From NCBI RefSeq assembly GCF_001983935.1, contig NZ_CP017641.1, positions 6,109,001-6,173,000 of the forward strand: a DNA stretch of 64,000 nucleotides, written 5' to 3'. The stretch's first letter is position 1. Every line of letters begins with the position of its first letter. Below, in pieces: positions 46,492-57,374 of the stretch. Below the pieces are notes generated by a model. The model had not been told where the DNA came from. It ran no database searches and saw only the letters and a list, made by a program, of their open reading frames with translations. This stretch comes from Fuerstiella marisgermanici. Its GTDB lineage: Bacteria; Planctomycetota; Planctomycetia; Planctomycetales; Planctomycetaceae. A program made the translations under genes and the position numbers.

Positions 46492-46896
46492 CTACTTCTT
46501 TCGTGATGAGCTTGTGGACTTGCCGGACGACTTTGACTTCGCTGATGCAGCAGCCACCAGCTTATTCAGCGCGGTGACTTGCGTGCGAGTCAGGACGTCT
46601 TTGATTTCTTCATCCTGCGCCTCTTTCAGTTCCTCAAGCTCCTTCTCCAACTTGTCGATTTTGGGGCCGTATTCGTCTTTAATCTTATAGACTTCTTCGC
46701 GCTGTTCCGGCTTCAACTTTAGCTGACCGTAGTACGCAGGCAGGCGGTGATAGGGCGAACTGTCTTTCTTCGCGGCCACAGTTTTTGACTTTGAAGAGGA
46801 CGATTTTTTCGTCTGAGCGACTGCTGTCAACGTTCCGGCGGTGACAGAAAGTGCCAGCAGTGGAGCGACGAAACGACGGATTGGACGATTTGACAT
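46492..46896 (-). CDS. exported small protein, Spy/CpxP-like helical region
   Basis: 134 residues from the ATG at 46896 (GGAG about 9 bases upstream). A signal peptide (SNRPIRRFVAPLLALSVTAG) is followed by a lysine/serine-rich linker and a charged helical part (about 55-110), then a low-complexity K/S tail. The phrase LKLKPEQREEVYKIKDEYGP and the late LTRTQ match Spy/CpxP-type proteins (LTxxQ). The tail may bind nucleic acid or wall polymers. It has its own terminator. Confidence 0.75.
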   Translation of the reverse strand: MSNRPIRRFVAPLLALSVTAGTLTAVAQTKKSSSSKSKTVAAKKDSSPYHRLPAYYGQLKLKPEQREEVYKIKDEYGPKIDKLEKELEELKEAQDEEIKDVLTRTQVTALNKLVAAASAKSKSSGKSTSSSRKK

Positions 46897-47019
46897 GAGG
46901 GAAATCTCCAGCATAGAAAGGTGAGCGGCCCACTTGCATGTTTGACGACCATCGTGCCCACCCCAGGGAAGTCATTCAAACGACTTTATGCGGTTTTTCG
47001 GCCATTTTGCGGAGACTAC

Positions 47020-48429
47020 TCAATCGACGTTATAAGTCACGACGCCATGCCGTTGAGCTCGGCTGATGCGATCGGTCGCGTGCAGCCCGGCCAGCACAAA
47101 TTCCACACACGATGCCCGCACAGCCGCACTTTCTGAGGCGTTCAGCTCGAAGGCTTTATCCCAGATCGGCGGCACGCGTTTTAGCAGCGTCTCATAGTGT
47201 TCGCTGGGCAGCATATCGCCGACTTCGATCTTGACGCCCTTGGAAAAGATCTGGCTGATCTCTTCCAGACCATGCATTTCCACATATTCTCCGAAGATAT
47301 TTTTGATGGCTTCGACCATCACGGAATCCAGTACCTGACGCTCGCTCATCTGATGACTGCTCATCAAATCGACTTCCAGCTTGCCCAGCGATGACGAGTA
47401 CAAGTGTCCTAAATCGCTGATCCGAGGGACCGCCGGAGTTTCTTTAAGCACAGCTCCGCGACGGCGCGCGCTTGCGATCAGAGTTGCATAGTTGGCGATG
47501 CTGAATCGAGCACTCACGCCGGACGCCTGATCGATGTAGCGACTCTGGCGAGCACAGCGACTCATTTCTTCCACAATCTGTTTCATGAAGAACGGCACAA
47601 CCACTGGGTACTCGCCATCCAGCGGAATTTCGCATTCCTGTTCCATGATCTGAATACCCATGTGCCGCTCTTCGGGGTAATGAGTGTGCACGATGCTGCC
47701 GATGCGGTCCTTCAGCTGAGGGATCACCTTGCCGCTGCGGTTGTACGTCGATGGGTTCGCTGAGAACAGGATCATCACGTCGATGTCGAACTGAATGGGA
47801 AAACCGCGAATCTGCACGTCGCGTTCTTCCAGAATGTTGAACAGTCCGACCTGCACCAGTTCATCCAGTTCCGGAAGTTCGTTCATCGCGAACAGGCCGC
47901 GATGCATGCGAGGAATCAGGCCAAAGTGCAGGGCGTCCTCTGTGGACATGCTGGCTCCGGCTGCCAGCTTCGCGGGATCGATTTCGCCAACGATGTCCGC
48001 GAACTTCGTGCCAGGAGCCAAACGTTCAGCATAGCGATCTTCGCGCGACCACCATTTAATTTTGACATCCTCATCCGCCGTCATAGACAGATGGTCTTTG
48101 GCCATCGTCGTGATGGGTTTCAGCGGGTCTTCGTGAACGGGACAACCGGGCAGATCGAGATACGGAATGGCTTCGTCAAGAAAGCGAGACATCTGTCGCA
48201 TGAGGCGACTTTTGCCCTGACCTTTTTCGCCCAGAAACAGCATGTCATGGCCTGCCAGCAGTGCCAGGCTGATTTCGGGGATAACCGTGTTTTCGTAGCC
48301 CAGAATGCCGGGAAACAAGTCGTCGCCGTCGGCCAGGGCCTTCAGGAAATTCGCCTGAATCTCCTGCTTGACGGTTTTCGACTGCCAGCCGCTGGCTTTG
48401 AGTTCGGCAAGATTGGTGGGGGTGGTCAT
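47020..48429 (-). CDS. AAA+ ATPase, magnesium chelatase subunit I-like
   Basis: 469 residues. Walker A is [12 protein letters not shown] (near 67-78); Walker B-like FAMNELPEL and sensor region [20 protein letters not shown] with a sensor arginine further on ([12 protein letters not shown]). The helical insert typical of BchI/MoxR families is present. It is not accompanied by a VWA-domain protein or chlorophyll genes, so a chaperone-like regulatory role is more likely than true chelatase. Single gene. Confidence 0.82.
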   Translation of the reverse strand: MTTPTNLAELKASGWQSKTVKQEIQANFLKALADGDDLFPGILGYENTVIPEISLALLAGHDMLFLGEKGQGKSRLMRQMSRFLDEAIPYLDLPGCPVHEDPLKPITTMAKDHLSMTADEDVKIKWWSREDRYAERLAPGTKFADIVGEIDPAKLAAGASMSTEDALHFGLIPRMHRGLFAMNELPELDELVQVGLFNILEERDVQIRGFPIQFDIDVMILFSANPSTYNRSGKVIPQLKDRIGSIVHTHYPEERHMGIQIMEQECEIPLDGEYPVVVPFFMKQIVEEMSRCARQSRYIDQASGVSARFSIANYATLIASARRRGAVLKETPAVPRISDLGHLYSSSLGKLEVDLMSSHQMSERQVLDSVMVEAIKNIFGEYVEMHGLEEISQIFSKGVKIEVGDMLPSEHYETLLKRVPPIWDKAFELNASESAAVRASCVEFVLAGLHATDRISRAQRHGVVTYNVD

Positions 48430-48649
48430 GGATGATTGGGATCAGAATGGGAATGCAAATGAAACTGATAGCAAAACAGGTCCAGGCGGACGTCGCACCA
48501 TATCATAGTCGTCCACTCCGATCCGTCACGGATGTTTCTGCGTTGCTTGCGAGTTCCAGCCCAAGTCCACGTTTGGCGTCTGAGGTCTGCCAGCGCGTGA
48601 ACGCAACTGATTGACGATCTCAAACATTAGTCCGTGCTGTGGACGGCTG

Positions 48650-49708
48650 TCATATTTTCTCGTTGACCGCCGCCGCCAAGTGGTCACGGAAAAGTTGTTG
48701 AGCCTTCTCAGATTCGAACGCCGTCGCGATCTGCACCGCGCAAATGTCGTCATTGGCGTCGGGAATTTTCACCAGATCCTTAAGCGTCGTCAGAATCAAA
48801 GGCGCTCCGGCCGCCTCCGCATGCTGGCGAGCACTCTGCAGATCGGCTTCGGTGTAGTGGTGGTGATCGGGAAAGAACATCGACGTGACGACGTCCGCCC
48901 CGATCTGGCGACAGGTGTTGACAAACGCCCCGGGATTGCCGATCGCCGTCATGACCGTGACGGGTTTGTCCTCAACGTGACTAAGAGGTCGTGCGCCGGC
49001 GTTCGACAGTAAGCCAGTTGGGCGGAACGAAACTCGAAAAATCTTCTGAGCCAGCGACGGGTTCTGTTCGATCACCGTTGCGGCAATCTCTGACAGCGTG
49101 TTCTCAGACGCCGAATCAGCTCGCGTGATCAGCACAACATCCGCCCGCTTCAATCCGCTTAGCGGTTCGCGCAGCAGCCCCCGCGGCAACAGGTGTCCGT
49201 AGCCGAACGGATTAGTGGCGTCGATCAGTACGATGTTCAGATCACGGTGGATACGGCGATGCTGAAAGGCGTCGTCCAGCACAATGGCGGTGACACTCGC
49301 GGTGTCGATCAGCTTCTGAGCCGCCGCAACGCGGTCCGGGTTCTGCTCGTGAGAAACGTCCGGACACAGCTGAGCCAGCACTCGTTTCTCGTCGTTCTCA
49401 CCGCTTGCGTCGGCGCGGTAGCCGCGGCTGACGATGCCTGGCCGCTGGCCGAGTTCCTGCAGCAGCTTCACCACCGTCGCCACAATCGGCGTCTTGCCCG
49501 TCCCGCCGGTCGTCAGATTCCCAATGCTGATCACAGGCACGGCAACGCGGGTGTCTTTTTTGAGACCGATATCGAACGCGGCATTTCGCAGACACATCAC
49601 GCCACTGTAAGGCATCGACAGGCAGTGAAGCATGCCGCGAGCGACGCTCGCCATCACCCCTCGCGATTTCCCACTGATCAATTGTTTGAAGCTTTCTTCC
49701 GACATCAA
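48650..49708 (-). CDS. lpxK: tetraacyldisaccharide 4'-kinase
   Basis: Phosphorylates the lipid A disaccharide at the 4' position, at the inner face of the inner membrane. The 352-residue protein has the Walker A motif TTGGTGKTPIV (about 67-77), the segment GYRADASGENDEK, the histidine/aspartate block DDAFQHRRIHRDLNIVLID and the late FFPDHHHYTEAD. Length is normal. Its presence shows that this organism has the lipid A pathway. Divergent from icd. Confidence 0.93.
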   Translation of the reverse strand: MMSEESFKQLISGKSRGVMASVARGMLHCLSMPYSGVMCLRNAAFDIGLKKDTRVAVPVISIGNLTTGGTGKTPIVATVVKLLQELGQRPGIVSRGYRADASGENDEKRVLAQLCPDVSHEQNPDRVAAAQKLIDTASVTAIVLDDAFQHRRIHRDLNIVLIDATNPFGYGHLLPRGLLREPLSGLKRADVVLITRADSASENTLSEIAATVIEQNPSLAQKIFRVSFRPTGLLSNAGARPLSHVEDKPVTVMTAIGNPGAFVNTCRQIGADVVTSMFFPDHHHYTEADLQSARQHAEAAGAPLILTTLKDLVKIPDANDDICAVQIATAFESEKAQQLFRDHLAAAVNEKI

Positions 49709-49752
49709 TCAAGGTTCGTCCGCGTGGTATCCCTGTTTCTCATTCGATATAA

Positions 49753-52056
<2,304 letters not shown>

Positions 52057-52074
52057 AACATTTGTAACGGAGAC

Positions 52075-52791
52075 ATGATGGGTGGTGGAGATGGGCGGAA
52101 GGAAGAATCGGCCAGAATTAGCCCACGCTGGATTTCAGGCAGTACGGCAGTTGGACTTATAGTGCTGGTTGCGCTGGCGGGAATGCTTCAGCTTGCATTG
52201 ACACATCCGACGTGGTTTGAGAAGCGACCTCGTACACCCGCTCCTCGATCGGTTAGTCGCTTTTCATCAGTCTACCTGAATCCCCGACAGATCCCCGGCG
52301 TTGTTCCCGACGACTTGGTGCAGACGTACATCAACCAAGGCCTGTTGCGAGGTGGGTTTGGCGTTCAGGGCGGTGGTCACGGTTATCTGGATCGGATGCG
52401 GTACGGACCTGCCGGGCACCCAACCCCGGATCCGTTGATGCATATTTGGCATTTTCAGAGTGGCCACGACAATGACGATGTGATGGTGCTGGTCGACATT
52501 TACGGCGTAAAAGGAAAGTTTGTGCATATGGTGAGCGTTCGGGTCGCTGACTACGGGAGTTCACAATTTGAGGTCGAGGCCGCCAAGCAATTTGAAAGAC
52601 TGGGCGTATTCGAATTTCAGGGCTCAGATGCCGAAGTCGTGTCGTCTTGGCTGTCTAAACACGTATCTGGGCCAGCCAAGCTAGAGGTAGCAGGCGTCAC
52701 ATACGAAATCCCGTCTGATCGGCTGCAGTATTCCAGCACGCTACGAACACTCCTAATCGAAGGCCCTGTTGTCACGAAAACGGAACAGTGA
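52075..52791 (+). CDS. hypothetical membrane-anchored protein
   Basis: 238 residues. Ribosome-site-like GGAG precedes the ATG. One membrane helix (about 24-44) is followed by a soluble domain of about 190 residues rich in W, F and H. No known domain is seen. The glycine- and histidine-rich stretch GVQGGGHGYLDRMRYGPAGH is notable but unassigned. Could be translationally linked to the isocitrate dehydrogenase gene (18 bp spacing). Confidence 0.7.
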   Translation: MMGGGDGRKEESARISPRWISGSTAVGLIVLVALAGMLQLALTHPTWFEKRPRTPAPRSVSRFSSVYLNPRQIPGVVPDDLVQTYINQGLLRGGFGVQGGGHGYLDRMRYGPAGHPTPDPLMHIWHFQSGHDNDDVMVLVDIYGVKGKFVHMVSVRVADYGSSQFEVEAAKQFERLGVFEFQGSDAEVVSSWLSKHVSGPAKLEVAGVTYEIPSDRLQYSSTLRTLLIEGPVVTKTEQ

Positions 52792-52986
52792 CGCTCGCGT
52801 AATTGAGGTAACTTCGCAGCGCAGCCCCTTTGAACGACCTGTACAGGCAATCCATTTTCGGAGCGAAATGGTGCCAACAACCTTTAAGCCATCCGCATGC
52901 GGCAAACCAACGCGATGGACGGTCGAGCCATGCGGCCAGCAAGGCGACATCGGAACGGCGAAGCGTTTTCGTGAGGAGAGCTAATC

Positions 52987-53673
52987 GTGAAGCGAGGCGA
53001 CGATCAGTTTCGGACTCTGCGATATCTACTTCTTATCTGCGCAAGTGTTCTGATCCTTCGCGTCACTTCCAGCGTCGTACTCAGTTATCGCGGTTACCTT
53101 CCCCCCGACTTCACAACCAACTTTCTACGCGGGCGTGAGGCGTATTTCTTTGGAAGCTACCAATGGGCGTTCTATGTTCACATTGCATCCGGGCCAGTCT
53201 CGCTGGTTCTGGGGATGCTGTTATTGAGTGGCCGGTTTCGCAGGAAATGGCCGCAGTGGCATCGCGTGTTGGGACGGGTTCAGGGTGCCAATGTATTGGG
53301 GCTGGTGACTCCGAGTGGCCTTTGGATGGCCTTCAATGCCGAAAGCGGCTGGGTCGCCGAGTTGGGTTTTGCCGCTTTGGCGATTGCGACGGGATTTAGC
53401 ATTGCGATGGGCTGGTTTGCTGCGGTGAAGCGACGCTTCGCTTTTCATCAGCGGTGGATGTGGCGGTGTTATGTCCTGCTGTGTTCGGCGGTCGTGCTGC
53501 GAGTCATCGGCGGGTTGGCAACGGTGGCAGGCTACTACAGCGAGTGGCTGTATCCGCTGAATGCATGGGCGTGCTGGGTTGTGCCGTTGGCAGCGCTGGA
53601 GGCGACGTGGGTCTTTCGTCAGCAGAAGTTCAGTCCGCTGCGCGGCGTAAACGATTCGCGCGGCGCGGGTTAG
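52987..53673 (+). CDS. DUF2306 membrane protein
   Basis: 228 residues starting with GTG, with GAGGAG 8 bases upstream. Six or seven membrane helices. The histidine in FYVHIASGPVSLVLGM and the motif WPQWHRVLGRV, together with RFAFHQRWMWR, match the DUF2306 (YozB-like) family, a putative haem or quinone-related membrane protein. The gene end overlaps the convergent DUF1559 gene by 4 bases. Role unknown. Confidence 0.85.
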   Translation: MKRGDDQFRTLRYLLLICASVLILRVTSSVVLSYRGYLPPDFTTNFLRGREAYFFGSYQWAFYVHIASGPVSLVLGMLLLSGRFRRKWPQWHRVLGRVQGANVLGLVTPSGLWMAFNAESGWVAELGFAALAIATGFSIAMGWFAAVKRRFAFHQRWMWRCYVLLCSAVVLRVIGGLATVAGYYSEWLYPLNAWACWVVPLAALEATWVFRQQKFSPLRGVNDSRGAG

Positions 53674-54073
53674 AATTCGCCGACGGTCTCGCCGACGTTG
53701 ATCGTGACAAGAGCTTCCAACGTTTCCAAAGCGATGTTCTTCGAAAGATAGCGGACACTACCGTCCCCGAACAATGCCTGAGCACCGCCCATATGAGCCT
53801 TCTCGGCATCTGACTTCAGGTTCAACACAAGCGGCAGATCCGCATCGTGAGGTGCCATCCAGTGAACGGAAAACTCAAGCGGCACTTCCATGACCAATAG
53901 CGTGTTGCTGGTGCCGTCGGTGATATCCTGAAGTTGTACTGCTTCCGTGGAATAGAAAACGCTGTTCGGGCCGGTCACGCCAAGATACGTCGTGTGGCCA
54001 TCCGGGACGTCGGACGAAGGGCATCGATAAGCTTTCAGGTTCGATTCGAAGGCGGCACGGTTCGCCGGATCGC
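53670..54073 (-). pseudogene. DUF1559 (type II secretion-like, SBP_bac_10) protein, C-terminal part cut off by IS
   Basis: Holds about 131 residues from ANRAAFESNLKAYRCPSSDV to GGAQALFGDGSVRYLSKNI, the characteristic end of DUF1559 proteins. Joined to the N-terminal part at 55526-55880 across the target duplication, the frame is exactly restored (WSDP-ANRAAF). The insertion therefore broke one gene of about 252 residues. Confidence 0.9.
54065..54073. repeat. target-site duplication, left copy
   Basis: The 9-base word CCGGATCGC occurs here and at 55517-55525, directly flanking the IS256-family element. Confidence 0.9.
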
Positions 54074-55516
54074 GAGTTATTGTCGAAAGTTGTGTTCTTG
54101 AGTGAATGAGAAAGGTGGCGCATCCTGTTGGAACTTCTCCTCTCCAACGGCCCGAAGTGGGCAAAGGAATACGCTATGAGCAAGACTAAAACAGACCGAA
54201 CCAAAGTGCCAGTGGGTCAAGCGCTCGATCCCGAAGTGATTTCCTTTCGGGCTCAGTTCGACGAGCGAAGTCCGCTCGACGAGATTGTCCGTGAGGGAGC
54301 CAGGCGGATGCTACAAACCGCAGTCGATGCCGAGGTGGATGCGTTCGTCGCCATGCATGCGGATCGGACTGACGAGCACGGCCGGCGACTGGTCGTCAAG
54401 AACGGAAGCCTTCCGGAGCGGGACATCCTCACCGGTGCCGGAGCGATTCCGGTCACTCAGGGGCGTGTCCGCGACAACGATCCTGATCGCGAAAAACGGG
54501 TGGCTTTCTCGCCAAGCGTGCTTCCGAGCTATCTGCGAAAAACGAAGGCCATTGAAGAACTCATCCCCTGGCTTTACCTCAAAGGAATTTCCACGGGTGA
54601 CTTCAACGAGGCGTTGCAGTCGCTCGTCGGCGAGCGGGCCGCCGGGCTGAGTCCCAACGTGGTTTGCCGGCTCAAGGATCAGTGGTGCAGCGAATACGAT
54701 GACTGGAGCAAGCGGGATCTATCGAACAAGCAGTACGTTTACATCTGGGCCGACGGCATTCACGCGAAGGTCCGACTGGAGGATGACGCCAATAAAAAGC
54801 AGTGTTTGCTGGTGCTGATGGGGGCTACGCCGGAAGGCCAGAAAGAATTGATCGCGGTGCTGGACGGTTACCGCGAGAGCGAGCAGAGCTGGTGCGAGTT
54901 ACTGGTCGACTTGAAGCAACGTGGCCTGCAATTGTCACCGAAGGTTGCCGTTGGCGATGGTGCGCTTGGCTTCTGGGCCGCGATCCGCAAAGTATTCCCC
55001 GAGACTCGTGAACAACGCTGTTGGGTTCACAAGACGGCCAATGTTCTCAACAAGATGCCTAAGAGCGTTCAACCCAAAGCGAAAGGCGACCTGCACGAAA
55101 TCTGGCAGGCAGAAACGAAGGACGATGCGAACAAAGCGTTCGATAAATTCATTGAAAAGTACGGTGCGAAGTATGCAGCGGCTTGCGATTGCCTGAAGAA
55201 GGACCGCGACGAGCTGCTGACGTTCTACGATTTCCCGGCCGAACACTGGAGCCACTTGCGGACAACCAACCCGATCGAATCCACCTTCGCGACGATCCGC
55301 CTTCGTCACCGCAAGACCAAAGGCAGCGGAACAAGACGGGCGAGCTTAGCGATGATGTTCAAGCTGGCTCAGTCAGCATCGAAGAAATGGAGACGACTCA
55401 ACTGCCACGAAAAGATCACACTCGTCATCGAAGGACGTTCCTTCAAAGACGGAATCATGCAGGATGATATCGCCGCCTAAATCAAAAACCCAAAACACAA
55501 CATTTGACAATTGCTC
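54074..55516 (+). mobile_element. IS256-family insertion sequence
   Basis: A 1443-bp element with inverted ends: the first 25 bases (starting GAGTTATTGTCGAAAGTTGT) and the reverse complement of the last 25 (GAGCAATTGTCAAATGTTGT) match at 20 of 25 positions. It is flanked by a 9-bp target duplication, as usual for IS256 elements. It contains one complete transposase gene and disrupts a DUF1559 gene. The exact duplication and restorable target frame suggest a recent insertion. Confidence 0.93.
54176..55480 (+). CDS. IS256-family transposase (Transposase_mut)
   Basis: 434 residues from the ATG at 54176 (AAAGGA upstream). The catalytic triad reads WADGIHAK (first D), AVGDGALGFW (second D) and TNPIESTFATIRLRHR (E). 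The sequence ends ...RSFKDGIMQDDIAA. Appears complete and functional. A longer in-frame start at 54128 has no ribosome site. Confidence 0.95.
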   Translation: MSKTKTDRTKVPVGQALDPEVISFRAQFDERSPLDEIVREGARRMLQTAVDAEVDAFVAMHADRTDEHGRRLVVKNGSLPERDILTGAGAIPVTQGRVRDNDPDREKRVAFSPSVLPSYLRKTKAIEELIPWLYLKGISTGDFNEALQSLVGERAAGLSPNVVCRLKDQWCSEYDDWSKRDLSNKQYVYIWADGIHAKVRLEDDANKKQCLLVLMGATPEGQKELIAVLDGYRESEQSWCELLVDLKQRGLQLSPKVAVGDGALGFWAAIRKVFPETREQRCWVHKTANVLNKMPKSVQPKAKGDLHEIWQAETKDDANKAFDKFIEKYGAKYAAACDCLKKDRDELLTFYDFPAEHWSHLRTTNPIESTFATIRLRHRKTKGSGTRRASLAMMFKLAQSASKKWRRLNCHEKITLVIEGRSFKDGIMQDDIAA

Positions 55517-55880
<364 letters not shown>

Positions 55881-55958
55881 GGCGTGGTACTCGCATAAGG
55901 GACAATCAGAATTTCATTCCAGCGACTCCAATCCCGGTCCTCCTCGCAGCTTCGCCAA

Positions 55959-57371
55959 TCACGTCAGTACGTCGTGAACGACGTTGCCGTACACGTCTGT
56001 TAAGCGGAAGTCGCGGCCAGCGTGCCGGTAGGTCAGGCGTTCGTGGTCGAGTCCCAACGCGTGCAAAATCGTGGCATGAAGATCGTGCATATGCACGGGG
56101 TTCTCGACCGGCGCATATCCGAATTCGTCTGTGGAACCGTATGTCAAACCAGGCTTTGCTCCTCCGCCAGCCATCCACATGGTGAAACCCTGGGGATGGT
56201 GATTGCGCCCGTCACCATTTTCGACCATCGGCGTGCGTCCGAATTCTGAGCCCCACACAACCAGCGTGTCTTCCAACAGTCCTCGTTGATCCAGATCCTG
56301 CAGCAGTCCGGCGATGGGACGGTCCACTTTGGCCGATTCCCCGACGCTGCCTTTGACCACGGCGTTGTGATGATCCCACGTGTAATCAGTCGACACCTGA
56401 ATATACCTCACACCGCTTTCCGCAAACTTGCGGGCCAGCAAGCACTGACGGCCGAAATTGTCGGTGGGCTCAGAATCGATACCGTACAGATCCAGCGTGG
56501 CTTTTGATTCATCGGCCAGGTTCATGATCTGCGGCATGGTGGACTGCATACGAAAGGCGAGTTCGTAGTTAGCGATCAGCCCTTCGATGTTCTTGTCGAT
56601 TGTCGTTTGCTGCAGGTGTTGTCGGTTGAGCGATTGAATCAGGTCCAACTGCTTTCGCTGCAGGCCGGAGCCAATGCGGTTGTTGCCGAGATTCGAAACG
56701 ACGGCCTTTGAAATTGGTATCTCAGCCGACCCAATGGCGGTTCCCTGATGCCTGGCTGGCAGAAACGCGCTGCCGTAGTTTTGCACACCGCCGTGCCCTC
56801 GCGGCGGAGAAATTGTCAGGAAGGCCGGCAGGCTGTCGCTTTCGCAGCCAAGACCGTAGCTCACCCACGCCCCCACGCTGGGCCTCACCAGACTGGCCTG
56901 GCCTGTATGCAGTCGCAGTAACGCTTCACCATGAGCGTTCCCTTCTGTGTGCATTGACCGTATCACGCACATCTTGTCCGCATGTCGCGCCAGCTTCGGA
57001 AACAGCTCGCTAATCCAAATCCCACTGTCGCCGTGTTGGTCAAATTGAAACGGTGAACCCAGCAACGTGCCCAGGTTTTCGCGGGCACTGCCAACCGATT
57101 TTCCCGCCAGCGGCTTGCCGTCTTCGCTGTTTAAGCGAGGTTTGGGGTCGAACAGATCCACATGACTGGGTCCGCCCCACATAAACAGAAAGATGACTCG
57201 CTTGGCCCGCGCTGGATAGTGTGGAAGGGGCGCTGAAGCGGCCGTACCGCCATCTGCGGCCGTCGCCTGTTGACCCGCCAGAGCGGCCAGCGCCACCTGA
57301 CCGAAGCCAGCGGCACTGGTTTGCAGCATCGATCGGCGAGTTGTTGCACTTGTGAATTGGTGGCACGTCAT
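55959..57371 (-). CDS. DUF1501 protein
   Basis: 470 residues with a Tat-type signal (TTRRSMLQTSAAGFGQVALA). The first domain segment FLFMWGGPSHVDLFDPKPRL and the later EFGRTPMVENGDGRNHHPQG are hallmarks of DUF1501, an alkaline-phosphatase/sulfatase-like fold widespread in Planctomycetes. Expected outside the cytoplasm. It lies 3 bp after the PSCyt gene, and such pairs always occur together. Enzymatic activity is not known. Confidence 0.93.
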   Translation of the reverse strand: MTCHQFTSATTRRSMLQTSAAGFGQVALAALAGQQATAADGGTAASAPLPHYPARAKRVIFLFMWGGPSHVDLFDPKPRLNSEDGKPLAGKSVGSARENLGTLLGSPFQFDQHGDSGIWISELFPKLARHADKMCVIRSMHTEGNAHGEALLRLHTGQASLVRPSVGAWVSYGLGCESDSLPAFLTISPPRGHGGVQNYGSAFLPARHQGTAIGSAEIPISKAVVSNLGNNRIGSGLQRKQLDLIQSLNRQHLQQTTIDKNIEGLIANYELAFRMQSTMPQIMNLADESKATLDLYGIDSEPTDNFGRQCLLARKFAESGVRYIQVSTDYTWDHHNAVVKGSVGESAKVDRPIAGLLQDLDQRGLLEDTLVVWGSEFGRTPMVENGDGRNHHPQGFTMWMAGGGAKPGLTYGSTDEFGYAPVENPVHMHDLHATILHALGLDHERLTYRHAGRDFRLTDVYGNVVHDVLT

Positions 57372-57374
57372 CGG